This document shows positions 44,041-52,985 of a DNA stretch of 64,000 nt, piece after piece. The notes under the pieces are model-generated. The model ran no database searches. It saw only the letters and a program-made list of their open reading frames with translations, and was not told the DNA's origin. A program made the translations under genes and the position numbers. Within the stretch, counting starts at the first letter, position 1. The number at the start of each line of letters is the position of its first letter. Origin of the DNA: an uncultured Paracoccaceae bacterium (lineage in GTDB: Bacteria; Pseudomonadota; Alphaproteobacteria; Rhodobacterales; Rhodobacteraceae); assembly GCA_947503935.1 (NCBI GenBank), contig CANNFR010000010.1:186001-250000 (forward strand), read 5' to 3'.

Positions 44041-44568
44041 ATGAAACGCGTCATCTTTTTCGGCGGTCTGGCCGTCATCATCACGGTCTTGCAGCAGTTC
44101 GGTATCTTGTCAGGCGTGACGAGCACACCCGATCTGGGCGACGACAACGTCGTCGAGGTGCGCTCTGACGACGCCGCCATCGCCGAGGCACGCACGGCCG
44201 CGCGGATCCATCTGCCGAAGTTCCTGGAAATGGCCGACAGCAATCCTGCCGGTTGGGAGAACGTGACGGTGAAGGTGGCGCTTCAAGGCGAAACGATGGT
44301 GGAAAATATCTGGGTGACAGATTTCTCGGAAACCACGCCGGGCCAATATCAGGCGCGTCTGGCAAATCATCCGACAGATCTGCCCGGCCTGAACCTTGGT
44401 GACAGGGTGACCTTTTCGGACGAGCAGATCAACGATTGGGCGTTCGTGTCCGAGGGTCGGGGCTATGGCTATTATTCCGTACGCGCCCTGATGCCGCACG
44501 TCTCCGAGGAAGAGGCCGAGATGATGCAGGCCTTTCTCGCCGAAGATCCCGTTCCAGCCGGTTGGTAA
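44041..44568 (+). CDS. Exported DUF2314-family protein
   Basis: 175 residues. An N-terminal hydrophobic anchor or signal (MKRVIFFGGLAVIITVLQQFG) precedes a DUF2314 domain: ARTAARIHLPKFLEMA, NVTVKVALQGETMVENIWVTDF and GLNLGDRVTFSDEQINDWAFVSEG. The domain is found in YegJ-like proteins; its role is not known. AAGG precedes ATG 44041. It follows a small membrane peptide. Confidence 0.82.
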   Translation: MKRVIFFGGLAVIITVLQQFGILSGVTSTPDLGDDNVVEVRSDDAAIAEARTAARIHLPKFLEMADSNPAGWENVTVKVALQGETMVENIWVTDFSETTPGQYQARLANHPTDLPGLNLGDRVTFSDEQINDWAFVSEGRGYGYYSVRALMPHVSEEEAEMMQAFLAEDPVPAGW

Positions 44569-44635
44569 TCGCGTCCGTCTCCTGCTAGCGTTCCGGCGCA
44601 GATTTCAGCCGGGGCCGTTTGGCCGGGACAGATAG

Positions 44636-46273
44636 ATGACAGAACTCCTTACTGCGGCGCAGATGCGCAGCCTCGAACAGGCCGCGATCGACAGTGGCGA
44701 GGTCACGGGCCTTGAGCTGATGGAGCGCGCGGGCCGCGGCGTCGTTGAGGCGATCTTTGAGGAATGGCCCGAGCTTCAGCAGACCTCCCACCGGGCCGTG
44801 GTGCTCTGCGGGCCGGGCAACAACGGCGGCGACGGTTTCGTGGTCGCGCGGTTGTTGAAGGAATGGGGCTGGGAGGTGGAGGCGTTCCTCTACGGCGACC
44901 CCGAAAAGCTGCCGCCAGATGCACTGGTGAATTATGAGCGGTGGCTGGGGATAGGTGGAGGCGTCACTGATATCTTTGCAAGGAACGATGGCGAGTACGA
45001 TTGTTCCACCTGCATCTCGATGCTCGATCCTTGGGAGAACGAAGATGATCCCGTTGTCGTAGACGCCCTTTTTGGAACGGGTCTCACGCGGGGCATTGAA
45101 GCTTCGTTGTCCAACTTGACCTCTGCACTAGGAGCCAACGTGCAGTATTCAGCGGCGCGTGTCATAGCCGTCGACCTGCCGTCCGGACTTTGCTCGGACA
45201 GCGGTCGCGTTCTCAGTCCGTATCATGCCGAAGCCAACCTCACCGTCACTTTTCACAGCGCAAAGCCCGGACACTTCTTAGCAGAAGGTACCGCGGTTTG
45301 CGGTCGGGTCGTTATAAAGGACATCGGCATCCCCGAAATCGCGGGCTTCGCAGCAAGGTCTGCATTGGCTGGCGCGATCTCTTTGCTGGAGGAGAGTTCG
45401 TTCCTTCCACCGCCGCGTCCCTCGCACGATCCGTTCGGAAGCTATCTCCGCAAGGCAGCGGCGGCGCACAAGTATTCATACGGCCACGCCCTCGTTCTGG
45501 GAGGTGGTGAAGGCAAGGGAGGTGCAGCGCGTCTAGCGGCGCGTGGTGCCTTGCGGTCGGGTGCCGGGCTGGTGACGTTGGGATCACCCCCGGCTGCCAT
45601 GGCTGAAAACTCTGCCCGGCTTGATGCCATCATGCTGAAGCGGATATCGAACGCAGACTCTTTCAAGGAGGCGCTGAGAGATCAACGCATCAATGCCCTG
45701 TGCATAGGGCCGGGTTTCGGCACCACTTCGCGCGAGCAAAGTCTTCTCTTCACGGCCTTGAGGCACCCGCGCGCAACCATTCTCGATGCAGACGCGCTCA
45801 CGATGCTCGCGGCCCACGAGAAGCTCTTCCGTCACTTGCACAAAAACTGCGTCCTCACGCCCCATGCCGGGGAATTCGCGCGCCTCTTCCCTGACATCGC
45901 CGACAAGCTGAACGCCCCCGCCACCAAGGGCCCCGCCTACAGCAAGGTCGATGCCACGCGCGAGGCGGCGGCCCGGGCGGGCTGCGTCGTCCTCTTCAAA
46001 GGCGCCGACACCGTTATTGCCGACCCGACTGGGCAGGCCGCCATCAACTCCGCCCATTATGACCGCGCCGCTCCGTGGCTTGCCACCGCAGGCTCGGGCG
46101 ATGTGCTGGCGGGCTTCATCACGGGCCTTCTGGCGCGCGGCTTTGGCCCGATGCAGGCGGCCGAGACCGCCGCCTGGCTGCATGTGGAATGTGCGCTCAG
46201 CTTCGGCCCGGGCCTTATCGCCGAAGACCTGCCCGAGGAACTTCCCAAGGTTTTCCGGGCGCTCGGCCTTTAG
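44636..46273 (+). CDS. nnr: Bifunctional NAD(P)HX epimerase/dehydratase
   Basis: 545 residues. The YjeF N-terminal epimerase half (about 1-215) has VVLCGPGNNGGDGFVVARLL and the Asp in VIAVDLPSGL. The ADP/ATP-dependent dehydratase half (about 265-545) has LVLGGGEGKGGAARLAARGAL, CIGPGFG, VLTPHAGEFARL and ATAGSGDVLAGFITGLLARG. Together they repair hydrated NADH and NADPH. Between about 44930 and 45870 GC and third-position GC are clearly lower than at both ends, while the frame stays intact. Both active sites look complete. Confidence 0.93.
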   Translation: MTELLTAAQMRSLEQAAIDSGEVTGLELMERAGRGVVEAIFEEWPELQQTSHRAVVLCGPGNNGGDGFVVARLLKEWGWEVEAFLYGDPEKLPPDALVNYERWLGIGGGVTDIFARNDGEYDCSTCISMLDPWENEDDPVVVDALFGTGLTRGIEASLSNLTSALGANVQYSAARVIAVDLPSGLCSDSGRVLSPYHAEANLTVTFHSAKPGHFLAEGTAVCGRVVIKDIGIPEIAGFAARSALAGAISLLEESSFLPPPRPSHDPFGSYLRKAAAAHKYSYGHALVLGGGEGKGGAARLAARGALRSGAGLVTLGSPPAAMAENSARLDAIMLKRISNADSFKEALRDQRINALCIGPGFGTTSREQSLLFTALRHPRATILDADALTMLAAHEKLFRHLHKNCVLTPHAGEFARLFPDIADKLNAPATKGPAYSKVDATREAAARAGCVVLFKGADTVIADPTGQAAINSAHYDRAAPWLATAGSGDVLAGFITGLLARGFGPMQAAETAAWLHVECALSFGPGLIAEDLPEELPKVFRALGL

Positions 46274-46435
46274 CGCGAAAGCCCCGCTTTCCCGTTTCCT
46301 GATATCCCCGACAAATGCAAATCATGCAGGCGCATTTTCTGCTCGCATCCCCGCAAACGCTTTGCTAGAAGGGCGCCGATTTCCAAGGTGGCCTGCCGAT
46401 CTTCGGGGGCTGCCTTTTGGATTTTCAGGCGATGC

Positions 46436-46520
46436 GCGGGTGTGGCGGAACTGGTAGACGCACCAGATTTAGGTTCTGGCGCCGCAAGGCGTGGGGGTTC
46501 AAGTCCCTCCACCCGCACCA
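46436..46520 (+). tRNA. tRNA-Leu (anticodon UAG)
   Basis: 85 bases with a 7-bp acceptor stem (GCGGGTG with CACCCGC), encoded CCA end, a D arm, a 5-bp anticodon stem (CCAGA/TCTGG) around the loop TTTAGGT, and a T arm containing GGTTCAAGTCC. The long variable arm (GCCGCAAGGCG) marks it as class II. The anticodon TAG reads CUA and other CUN leucine codons. It lies just upstream of the trigger factor gene. Confidence 0.95.
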
Positions 46521-46557
46521 CGCCTCGATGGATATGTGACAGGAAGGACAACAGCGA

Positions 46558-47889
46558 ATGCAGGTCACCGAGACCCTGAATGACGGCCTCAAGCGCGGCT
46601 ACGAGATCACCGTGACGGCGGCCGAGCTTGATGCCAAGGTCAACGAAAAGCTGGCCGAGGCGCAGCCCGAAGTGGCGATGAAGGGCTTCCGCAAGGGCAA
46701 GGTGCCGATGGCGCTTTTGAAAAAGCAGTTCGGCGAGCGCCTGATGGGCGAGGCCATGCAGGAGGCGGTGGATGCCGCCATGAAAGAGCATTTCGATGCC
46801 TCGGGCGACCGTCCGGCGCTGCAGCCCGACGTCAAGATGACGAACGAGGAATGGAAAGAGGGCCAGGATATCGTGGTCGCGCTGAACTACGAGGCGCTGC
46901 CCGAGATCCCCGAGGCCGACCTGGGCAAGATCAAGCTGCAAAAGCTGGTGGTTGAGGCCGATGATGCCTCGATGGACGAGGCTTTGGAGAACCTCGCCAA
47001 GAACGCGCAGAGCTTTTCCGACCGCAAGAAAGGCGCCAAGGCCAAGGATGGCGATCAGGTGGTGATCGATTTCGTCGGCAAGGTCGATGGCGAGGCGTTC
47101 GAGGGCGGCACGGCCGAGGATTATCCGCTGGTCTTGGGCTCGAACTCGTTCATTCCCGGCTTCGAAGAGGGTCTGGTCGGTGTGAAGGCCGGTGAGGAAA
47201 AGGCCGTCACGGTGACCTTCCCCGCTGATTACGGCGCCGCGAACCTGGCCGGCAAGGACGCCGTCTTTGATTGCACCGTGAAAGCGGTGAAAGAGCCTGT
47301 CGCGGCCGAGATCAACGATGAGTTGGCCAAGCAATTCGGCTCGGACGATCTGGATGCGCTGAAAGCGCAGATCAAAGAGCGGCTTGAGGCGGAGTATCAG
47401 GGCGCCGCGCGGGCCGTCATGAAGCGCGCGCTGCTGGACGAGTTGGACAAGCAGGTCAAGTTCGATCTGCCCCCCAGTCTGGTCGAGGCGGAAGCCAATC
47501 AGATCGCGCACCAGCTTTGGCATGAGGAGCATCCCGAGGTCGAAGGCCATGACCATGGCGAGATCGAGACGACGGATGAGCACAAGTCTCTGGCCGAGCG
47601 TCGCGTGCGCCTTGGGCTTTTGCTGGCCGAGATCGGCCGCAAGGCCGAAGTGCAGGTGTCTGACGGCGAGATGGCCCAGGCCGTGATGGCGCAGGCCCGG
47701 CAATATCCGGGCCAGGAACGCGCGTTTTTCGACTTCGTTCAGAAGAACGCCCAGGCCCAGCAGCAGATCCGCGCACCTCTCTTCGAGGACAAGGTCGTCG
47801 ACCATATTTTCGAGGAAGCCAAGGTGACCGAAAAGAAGGTCTCGAAGGACGATCTGAAGAAAGCGGTCGACGCGCTGGACGAGATGTAG
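46558..47889 (+). CDS. tig: Trigger factor (ribosome-associated chaperone)
   Basis: 443 residues. The ribosome-binding signature is [17 protein letters not shown] (about 43-59). The FKBP-type prolyl isomerase domain covers about 155-245 ([42 protein letters not shown]). The C-terminal chaperone domain is helical and Glu-rich. Length is normal. A strong terminator follows 24 bases after the stop. Confidence 0.97.
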   Translation: MQVTETLNDGLKRGYEITVTAAELDAKVNEKLAEAQPEVAMKGFRKGKVPMALLKKQFGERLMGEAMQEAVDAAMKEHFDASGDRPALQPDVKMTNEEWKEGQDIVVALNYEALPEIPEADLGKIKLQKLVVEADDASMDEALENLAKNAQSFSDRKKGAKAKDGDQVVIDFVGKVDGEAFEGGTAEDYPLVLGSNSFIPGFEEGLVGVKAGEEKAVTVTFPADYGAANLAGKDAVFDCTVKAVKEPVAAEINDELAKQFGSDDLDALKAQIKERLEAEYQGAARAVMKRALLDELDKQVKFDLPPSLVEAEANQIAHQLWHEEHPEVEGHDHGEIETTDEHKSLAERRVRLGLLLAEIGRKAEVQVSDGEMAQAVMAQARQYPGQERAFFDFVQKNAQAQQQIRAPLFEDKVVDHIFEEAKVTEKKVSKDDLKKAVDALDEM

Positions 47890-47912
47890 ATTCGCCGAAT
47901 TCCACCGGTGAG

Positions 47913-47939
47913 AAGGCCGCCCAGAGGGCGGCCTTTTTT
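47913..47939 (+). terminator. tig rho-independent terminator
   Basis: AAGGCCGCC and GGCGGCCTT pair perfectly over 9 bp with the 5-base loop CAGAG and continue into a T run. Confidence 0.92.
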
Positions 47940-48285
47940 ATGGGCTAATTCGTCCGAAATTAAGCGGTCTTTTGCCCACGCAGCATGGGAGCCGCCCGAA
48001 GCATAATAAAACCAGAGCAAAACCGATTGTGGACAGGTTTTGCAGCCCGCGCCGAACCGCGTCAGCACTTGGAGGATTTTCCGGAAATTATAATGATATC
48101 AAATAATTAAGTAGGTACTTGATCAATCTGTCTTACATCTGTGACAAAGGTCAATTTCGCGGCAATTCGAGATTTCATAAGCGAAAATCCGTCATTGTTG
48201 ATTGTCAGAAAACAATCATTTGTCGCCGCTCCAATTCGCGCTCTTAACTCCGGCCACTATCTTCATCATCATCAGGAGTGATCAG
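47940..48285. other. AT-rich leader region of the RTX gene
   Basis: 346 bases without a gene, noticeably AT-rich from about 48080 on (for example TTATAATGATATCAAATAATTAAG). TTGATTGTCAGAAAACAATCA at 48198-48218 contains the perfect inverted repeat TGATTGT/ACAATCA. Promoter and regulator sites for the downstream gene are probably here. An open frame continues upstream of the chosen start but has no ribosome site. Confidence 0.5.
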
Positions 48286-49479
48286 ATGAGCACGGAATTG
48301 ACCTTTGAAATGGATACCGAGTTACTCTCTGGCAATCTTTTTGCCTCTCCGATCAGTGAAACCGGAACGCCGGGCAACGATACATTGGAAGGTGGCGCAG
48401 GCGACGATACGCTTGCAGGCGGCGCCGGTGACGACGTCATTCGCGGCTTCGAAGGCAACGACAGGCTGTTGGGCGAGGACGGAAATGACCGGATCGGCGG
48501 CCGTGACGGTGACGATTTCATCAGCGGCGGCAATGGCCAGGACACGCTGTTCGGCGACAATGGCAACGACACAATGGAAGGCGGCGAGGGCGACGACCTG
48601 CTGCGTGGCGGATCCGGCAATGACAGCCTGCTTGGGCAGGGTGGCAATGACCGCTTTGACGGCGAAAACGGCAACGACACCATCGATGGCGGTTTCGGCG
48701 ATGACGTCATCTTTGGCGGCGACGGGGCCGACGTCCTGCGCGGTGGCGGTGGCAATGACGCCATCTTCGGCCAGGAGGGCGACGACCGGATCGGCGGCAA
48801 GGACGGCGATGACCGGATCGAGGGCGGCAAGGGCGACGATGTGCTGTTCGGTGATGCCGGCGCTGACACTGTCGAAGGCGGCTCTGGCGAGGACACCATC
48901 TTTGGCGGTGCTGGGGATGACTTCCTCGACGGTGACGCTGGTGCAGACTTCATCGACGGTGGCGCCGGCAACGACCAGATCCTGAGCTCGGAGCGCGGGT
49001 CGACGGCCAGCGACGACACCATGGTTGGCGGCGCGGGTGATGACCGGATCGTCAGCTTTTCCGGCAATGATATCCTGGCCGGCGGCACTGGCAACGACAC
49101 GTTGGTCAGCGCCAACGGCAACAACGATCTGCGCGGCGAAAGCGGCGAAGACACCTTGGCCTTCTATCAGGGCAGCGCCACGATGGCCGGTGGTGCGGAC
49201 AGTGACACCTTCGTCTTTTCCGACAGCACGGCGCTGGGGGCGGGTGGCACGGCGATCGTCACCGATTTCTCTCTGGTCGAGGATCAGATCATCGTCATCG
49301 GCAATACCGGCAGCGCGCAGGATCAGCTCGATCAGTTCCTGGCCGAGGCCACGCAGATCGGCGATGATATCGTCTGGACCGGCGGCGCCACGGGCAATGT
49401 CGTCACGCTTGAGGATGTCGACCTGTCGGCTCTGACGGTGGACAATTTCACCGACACCTCGCTGACAACCGGCGTCTAA
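48286..49479 (+). CDS. RTX-type calcium-binding protein
   Basis: 397 residues from ATG 48286, which has AGGAG 8 bases upstream. Residues about 25-270 are serial nonapeptides of the GGxGxDxxx type (GGAGDDTLA, GGNGQDTLF, GGSGNDSLL and so on), some twenty copies. Each binds Ca2+ in a beta roll. A C-terminal domain of about 100 residues (FVFSDSTALGAGGTAIVTDFSLVEDQIIVIG) resembles the caps of type I-secreted proteins. There is no signal peptide. No type I secretion genes are nearby. No catalytic domain is present, so it may be a surface or biofilm protein. Confidence 0.88.
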   Translation: MSTELTFEMDTELLSGNLFASPISETGTPGNDTLEGGAGDDTLAGGAGDDVIRGFEGNDRLLGEDGNDRIGGRDGDDFISGGNGQDTLFGDNGNDTMEGGEGDDLLRGGSGNDSLLGQGGNDRFDGENGNDTIDGGFGDDVIFGGDGADVLRGGGGNDAIFGQEGDDRIGGKDGDDRIEGGKGDDVLFGDAGADTVEGGSGEDTIFGGAGDDFLDGDAGADFIDGGAGNDQILSSERGSTASDDTMVGGAGDDRIVSFSGNDILAGGTGNDTLVSANGNNDLRGESGEDTLAFYQGSATMAGGADSDTFVFSDSTALGAGGTAIVTDFSLVEDQIIVIGNTGSAQDQLDQFLAEATQIGDDIVWTGGATGNVVTLEDVDLSALTVDNFTDTSLTTGV

Positions 49480-49487
49480 GCAAAGAA

Positions 49488-49519
49488 AGGCCCCCCGCGC
49501 CGCAAGCGCGTGGGGGGCC
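49488..49519 (-). terminator. Hairpin between convergent RTX and trpE genes
   Basis: GGCCCCCCGCGC and GCGCGTGGGGGGCC form a long, almost perfect stem around CGCAA. On the minus strand it is followed by TTTCTTTG, so it can end trpE transcription. On the plus strand the T run is missing. Confidence 0.65.
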
Positions 49520-49558
49520 ACATTCCGCCTCTCGGGTTTTCCGGCCTCTGCCGCCGGG

Positions 49559-51061
49559 TCAGCCGTTGCCGCCGCCCGTGAAGCGCCCGGCCTCTTCCGC
49601 CGCTGTGCGGATCGCGCGGGCCTTGTTCACGGTTTCCTGCCATTCGGCCTCGGGGTCGCTGTCATAGACCACGCCGCCACCGGCCTGGATATAGAGCTTT
49701 TCCTCCTTCACCACGGCGGTGCGCAGCGCGATGCACATGTCCATCTCGCCATTGGCCGCGAAATAGCCGACACCGCCGCCATAGACCCCGCGCTTTTCAG
49801 GCTCAAGCTCGTCGATGATCTCCATCGCGCGGACTTTGGGCGCGCCTGAGACTGTACCGGCGGGCAGACCGGCCAGAAGCGCCGAGAGCGCGTCCTCATC
49901 ATCGCGGATCTGGCCCACGACGTTTGAGACGATGTGCATCACATGGCTGTAGCGTTCGATGATGAATTGCTCGGTGGGCCTAACCGTGCCGATCCTGGCG
50001 ACGCGGCCCACATCGTTGCGCCCCAGATCGAGCAGCATCAGATGCTCGGCCTGCTCCTTGGGATCGGCCAGAAGATCGGCCTCATGCGCGCGGTCTTCCT
50101 CGGGCGTCTGGCCACGCGGCCGGGTGCCCGCGATGGGGCGCACGGTGACCTCGCCGTCGCGCAGGCGTACCAGAATTTCGGGGCTGGCGCCGACCACCTG
50201 GAAGCCGCCGAAATTGAAGAAGAACATGAAGGGTGACGGATTGGTGCGCCTGAGCGAGCGGTATAGCGCGAAGGGCGGCTGCGGGAAGCTTTGCGTCCAA
50301 CGCTGCGAAGGCACGACCTGAAAGATATCGCCCGCGCGGATATAATGCTTGGCCTTCTCGATGGCGGCCAGGTAATCGGGCTTGGTGAAATTCGACACCG
50401 GGTCACCCACCGCGGCTGCCTCACCCAGGCCCCGGTCGCCAGATGCCGCGCGCTCAAGATCGCGCACGGCGTCCATCACCCGCTCGGCCGCCTGGGCATA
50501 GGCCGCCCGCGCCGAGAGGCCCGAGCCGACCCAGGCCGGCGAGACCACGATCACCTCGCCCTTGACCCCGTCCAGAACCGCCACCACCGAGGGCCGCATC
50601 ATCACCGCATCCGGCAGGTCCAGCGGGTCGGGGTTCACATCCGGCAGGCGCTCCACGAGGCGGATCATGTCATAGCCCAGATAGCCGAAAAGGCCGGCTG
50701 AGGGCGCGGGCAGCCCCTCGGGCATGTCAATCCGGCTCTCCGCGATCAGCGCGCGCAGCGTGTCGAGCGGTCTGCCCGGCAGGTCTTCGAAAGCGTCGGC
50801 ATCGAAACGCGCCTGCCGGTTGATCCGGCTGGCCTCGCCCCGGCATTCCCAGATCAGGTCGGGCTTCATGCCGATTATGGAATAGCGCCCGCGCACCTCG
50901 CCGCCGGTGACGCTCTCCAACATGAAGCTGTCGGCCCGCGCGCCCGCCAGCTTCAGCATCAGCGACACGGGCGTGTCCAGATCGGCGGCCAGACGCATCC
51001 AGACGACCTGACTCTGCCCGGCCTCAAACCCGCGCTGAAACGTCTCGAAGGATGGGGTCAT
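49559..51061 (-). CDS. trpE: Anthranilate synthase component I
   Basis: 500 residues. The chorismate-binding domain contains YHVVP-type IFQVVPSQRW, the block RPIAGTRPRGQTPEEDRAHEADLLADPKEQAEHLMLLDLGRNDVGR, and GAPKVRAMEIIDELEP. The N-terminal part has the tryptophan-feedback segment MLESVTGGEVRGRYS. It makes anthranilate from chorismate with glutamine-derived ammonia; the partner TrpG is not in the window. It lies 13 bases after the PpiD-like gene. Confidence 0.97.
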   Translation of the reverse strand: MTPSFETFQRGFEAGQSQVVWMRLAADLDTPVSLMLKLAGARADSFMLESVTGGEVRGRYSIIGMKPDLIWECRGEASRINRQARFDADAFEDLPGRPLDTLRALIAESRIDMPEGLPAPSAGLFGYLGYDMIRLVERLPDVNPDPLDLPDAVMMRPSVVAVLDGVKGEVIVVSPAWVGSGLSARAAYAQAAERVMDAVRDLERAASGDRGLGEAAAVGDPVSNFTKPDYLAAIEKAKHYIRAGDIFQVVPSQRWTQSFPQPPFALYRSLRRTNPSPFMFFFNFGGFQVVGASPEILVRLRDGEVTVRPIAGTRPRGQTPEEDRAHEADLLADPKEQAEHLMLLDLGRNDVGRVARIGTVRPTEQFIIERYSHVMHIVSNVVGQIRDDEDALSALLAGLPAGTVSGAPKVRAMEIIDELEPEKRGVYGGGVGYFAANGEMDMCIALRTAVVKEEKLYIQAGGGVVYDSDPEAEWQETVNKARAIRTAAEEAGRFTGGGNG

Positions 51062-51074
51062 GGCCGAAGCGCCT

Positions 51075-52919
51075 TTATGGAAACTGCGTGTGCGCCGCGT
51101 TGATCGCCGTCTGGTTCAGGCTGATGCCGGCCTCCGCTTCGATCGCTTGCACGAAAAGCACGGCGACATCTTGCGATAACCCCTGCGCGGCCAGTTGCGA
51201 GATGGCGTTGCGCACCGCCTCGGCATCCGGCTCGGTCGGGTCTTCGGGGGTGATCGCGCGCAAGATGACCAGATGGGCGGTGCCATCGTCCACCAGAACC
51301 ACGCTTTCGCCCTCGTCCAGATCGAAGGCGGCGGCGATCATTCCCCGGGGCGAGCCATCGAGGAAGCTCTCGCGCGCCAGATTCTGATGGGTCTCGGGGC
51401 TGTAGCCCTGATCGGCCAGGCTGGTGCCTGCGGCCTCGGCCGCCGCAATCTCTTCGGCCAGATCATTCAGGCGCGCCTCGGTCTCGGCCTGCGCCCAGTC
51501 CTGTTCAACGCGCTCGCGCACATCTTCAAACGGTAACAGCGCCGGTTCGAGCACCTCGTCCAGCCGCAGGGTGAACAAGCCGCCATCTTCAAGCTCAAGC
51601 AATTCGGGGAAGTCGTTCAGGCCGATGGTTGCCACCGCATCGCGGAAGGCTGCGTAGCCTGCGATGCCTTCCGAGGTATCTGGCCCGACATCCAGCGTGC
51701 CCAGTTCCATCGCGGTCTCGTCGGCCACCTCTTCCACCGTCGCGCCGCCGACCAGCAGGTTGTCGATCTCATCGCGAAGGTCATCGATCGAGCGGCGCGC
51801 GCGGTCCAGCGCAAGTTCATCGGTCAGATCATCTCGCACCTCTTCGAACGGCGTCGATTGGGCCTGCAGGATCGCGTTCATTCGGAAAAGCGCAGGGCCG
51901 AGTGACGTCTCGATCGGCCCCACGACGCCCGGTTCCTCAAGGGCAAAGATCGCCTCACCGGCCTCATCCAACTCGGCGCGGGTCACGTCGCCCAGATCGA
52001 TGTCCTGCAAGGTCAGGCCGCGCCCCCGCACCAGGGCCTCGAAGGTCGTGTTGCCTTCGTCAAAAGCGGCGCGTGCGGCCTCAGCCGCGGCCTGGTCGGG
52101 AAAGACCAGGCGTTCCACCAGACGCCGTTCGGGGCGGTTGAACTCGGCCGAGCGGTCCTCGTAGAGCGCGCGCAGGGCGTCCTCGTCCACCTCGATATCG
52201 GCCACGACGGCCTCGGGCGTCAGAACGGCATAGGTCACGCGGCGTTTTTCGGGCTCGGTATAGGCCTCGGGGGTGCTTTCATACTGCGCCTGCAACTCGG
52301 CCTCGGTGGGTGCGGGCAGGGGCGCGGTCAGGGCGCTTTGGTCCAGGCGCAGCCAGTCGATGTCGCGCCGTTCGCCGGCATAGGAGGCGACCACATCGAC
52401 CATCGTCTCGGGCGCGCGCATCCCCGCCAGCAGGGCCGCGGTGGTCAGGTTGGTGGCCGCCTCGACGCGGATGCTTTCCTCAAACTCGGCCTCGTTCAGG
52501 CCGTTCTGGCGCAGGGTGAAAGTGTATCCCTCGCGGTCGAATTGACCGTTCGGGCCTTGAAAGGCGGGCGTTTGCAGCACTTCGCGGCGCACGGCCTCAT
52601 CGCCGATCGACAGGCCCAGACGCGCGGCTTCGCCTTCCAGCGCGGCCGCGCTCAGCAGCCGGGCCCGAACGGCTGCGGTCAGCGCCTGACCCTCAGGGCT
52701 CGACAGCGACGGCGCGCGGCCATTCTCGACCCGTTGCGCGCGCAATTCGTTGCGGAGCGCCAGCATGTAATCCTCAACCGGCACCTCGGTCTCGCCGACC
52801 GCGCCGATGCTGCGCACCGTGCCGCCGAAATTCCCGATCCCGAAGCCACCAAGCGCAAACACAAGAAGGCCGATGATGACCCAGGTCGTGACGCCTGTTT
52901 TTCTCTTTCCGCCGGCCAT
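51075..52919 (-). CDS. PpiD-like periplasmic folding factor
   Basis: 614 residues. One membrane span near the front (TTWVIIGLLVFALGGFGIG, about 12-30) anchors a long periplasmic part. The SurA/PpiD-type N-terminal helical domain (about 40-180) is clear, followed by a weak parvulin-like region (RVTYAVLTPEAVVADIEVDEDALRALYEDR onward) and helical repeats. It helps outer-membrane proteins leave the inner membrane. Start 52919 has GGGAGAG. It sits between an aminotransferase and trpE. Confidence 0.87.
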   Translation of the reverse strand: MAGGKRKTGVTTWVIIGLLVFALGGFGIGNFGGTVRSIGAVGETEVPVEDYMLALRNELRAQRVENGRAPSLSSPEGQALTAAVRARLLSAAALEGEAARLGLSIGDEAVRREVLQTPAFQGPNGQFDREGYTFTLRQNGLNEAEFEESIRVEAATNLTTAALLAGMRAPETMVDVVASYAGERRDIDWLRLDQSALTAPLPAPTEAELQAQYESTPEAYTEPEKRRVTYAVLTPEAVVADIEVDEDALRALYEDRSAEFNRPERRLVERLVFPDQAAAEAARAAFDEGNTTFEALVRGRGLTLQDIDLGDVTRAELDEAGEAIFALEEPGVVGPIETSLGPALFRMNAILQAQSTPFEEVRDDLTDELALDRARRSIDDLRDEIDNLLVGGATVEEVADETAMELGTLDVGPDTSEGIAGYAAFRDAVATIGLNDFPELLELEDGGLFTLRLDEVLEPALLPFEDVRERVEQDWAQAETEARLNDLAEEIAAAEAAGTSLADQGYSPETHQNLARESFLDGSPRGMIAAAFDLDEGESVVLVDDGTAHLVILRAITPEDPTEPDAEAVRNAISQLAAQGLSQDVAVLFVQAIEAEAGISLNQTAINAAHTQFP

Positions 52920-52985
52920 TCTCTGCTCTCCCAGACCCTGCTTTGGCGACACCGTGTAAGGCGGAACCCCCTTGGGAGCAAGGGT

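Noticed and set aside
48282-49521. Long minus-strand frames across the RTX gene
   Set aside because: Low-complexity Ser/Pro or Ala/Val sequences opposite the glycine-rich repeats; no ribosome sites.
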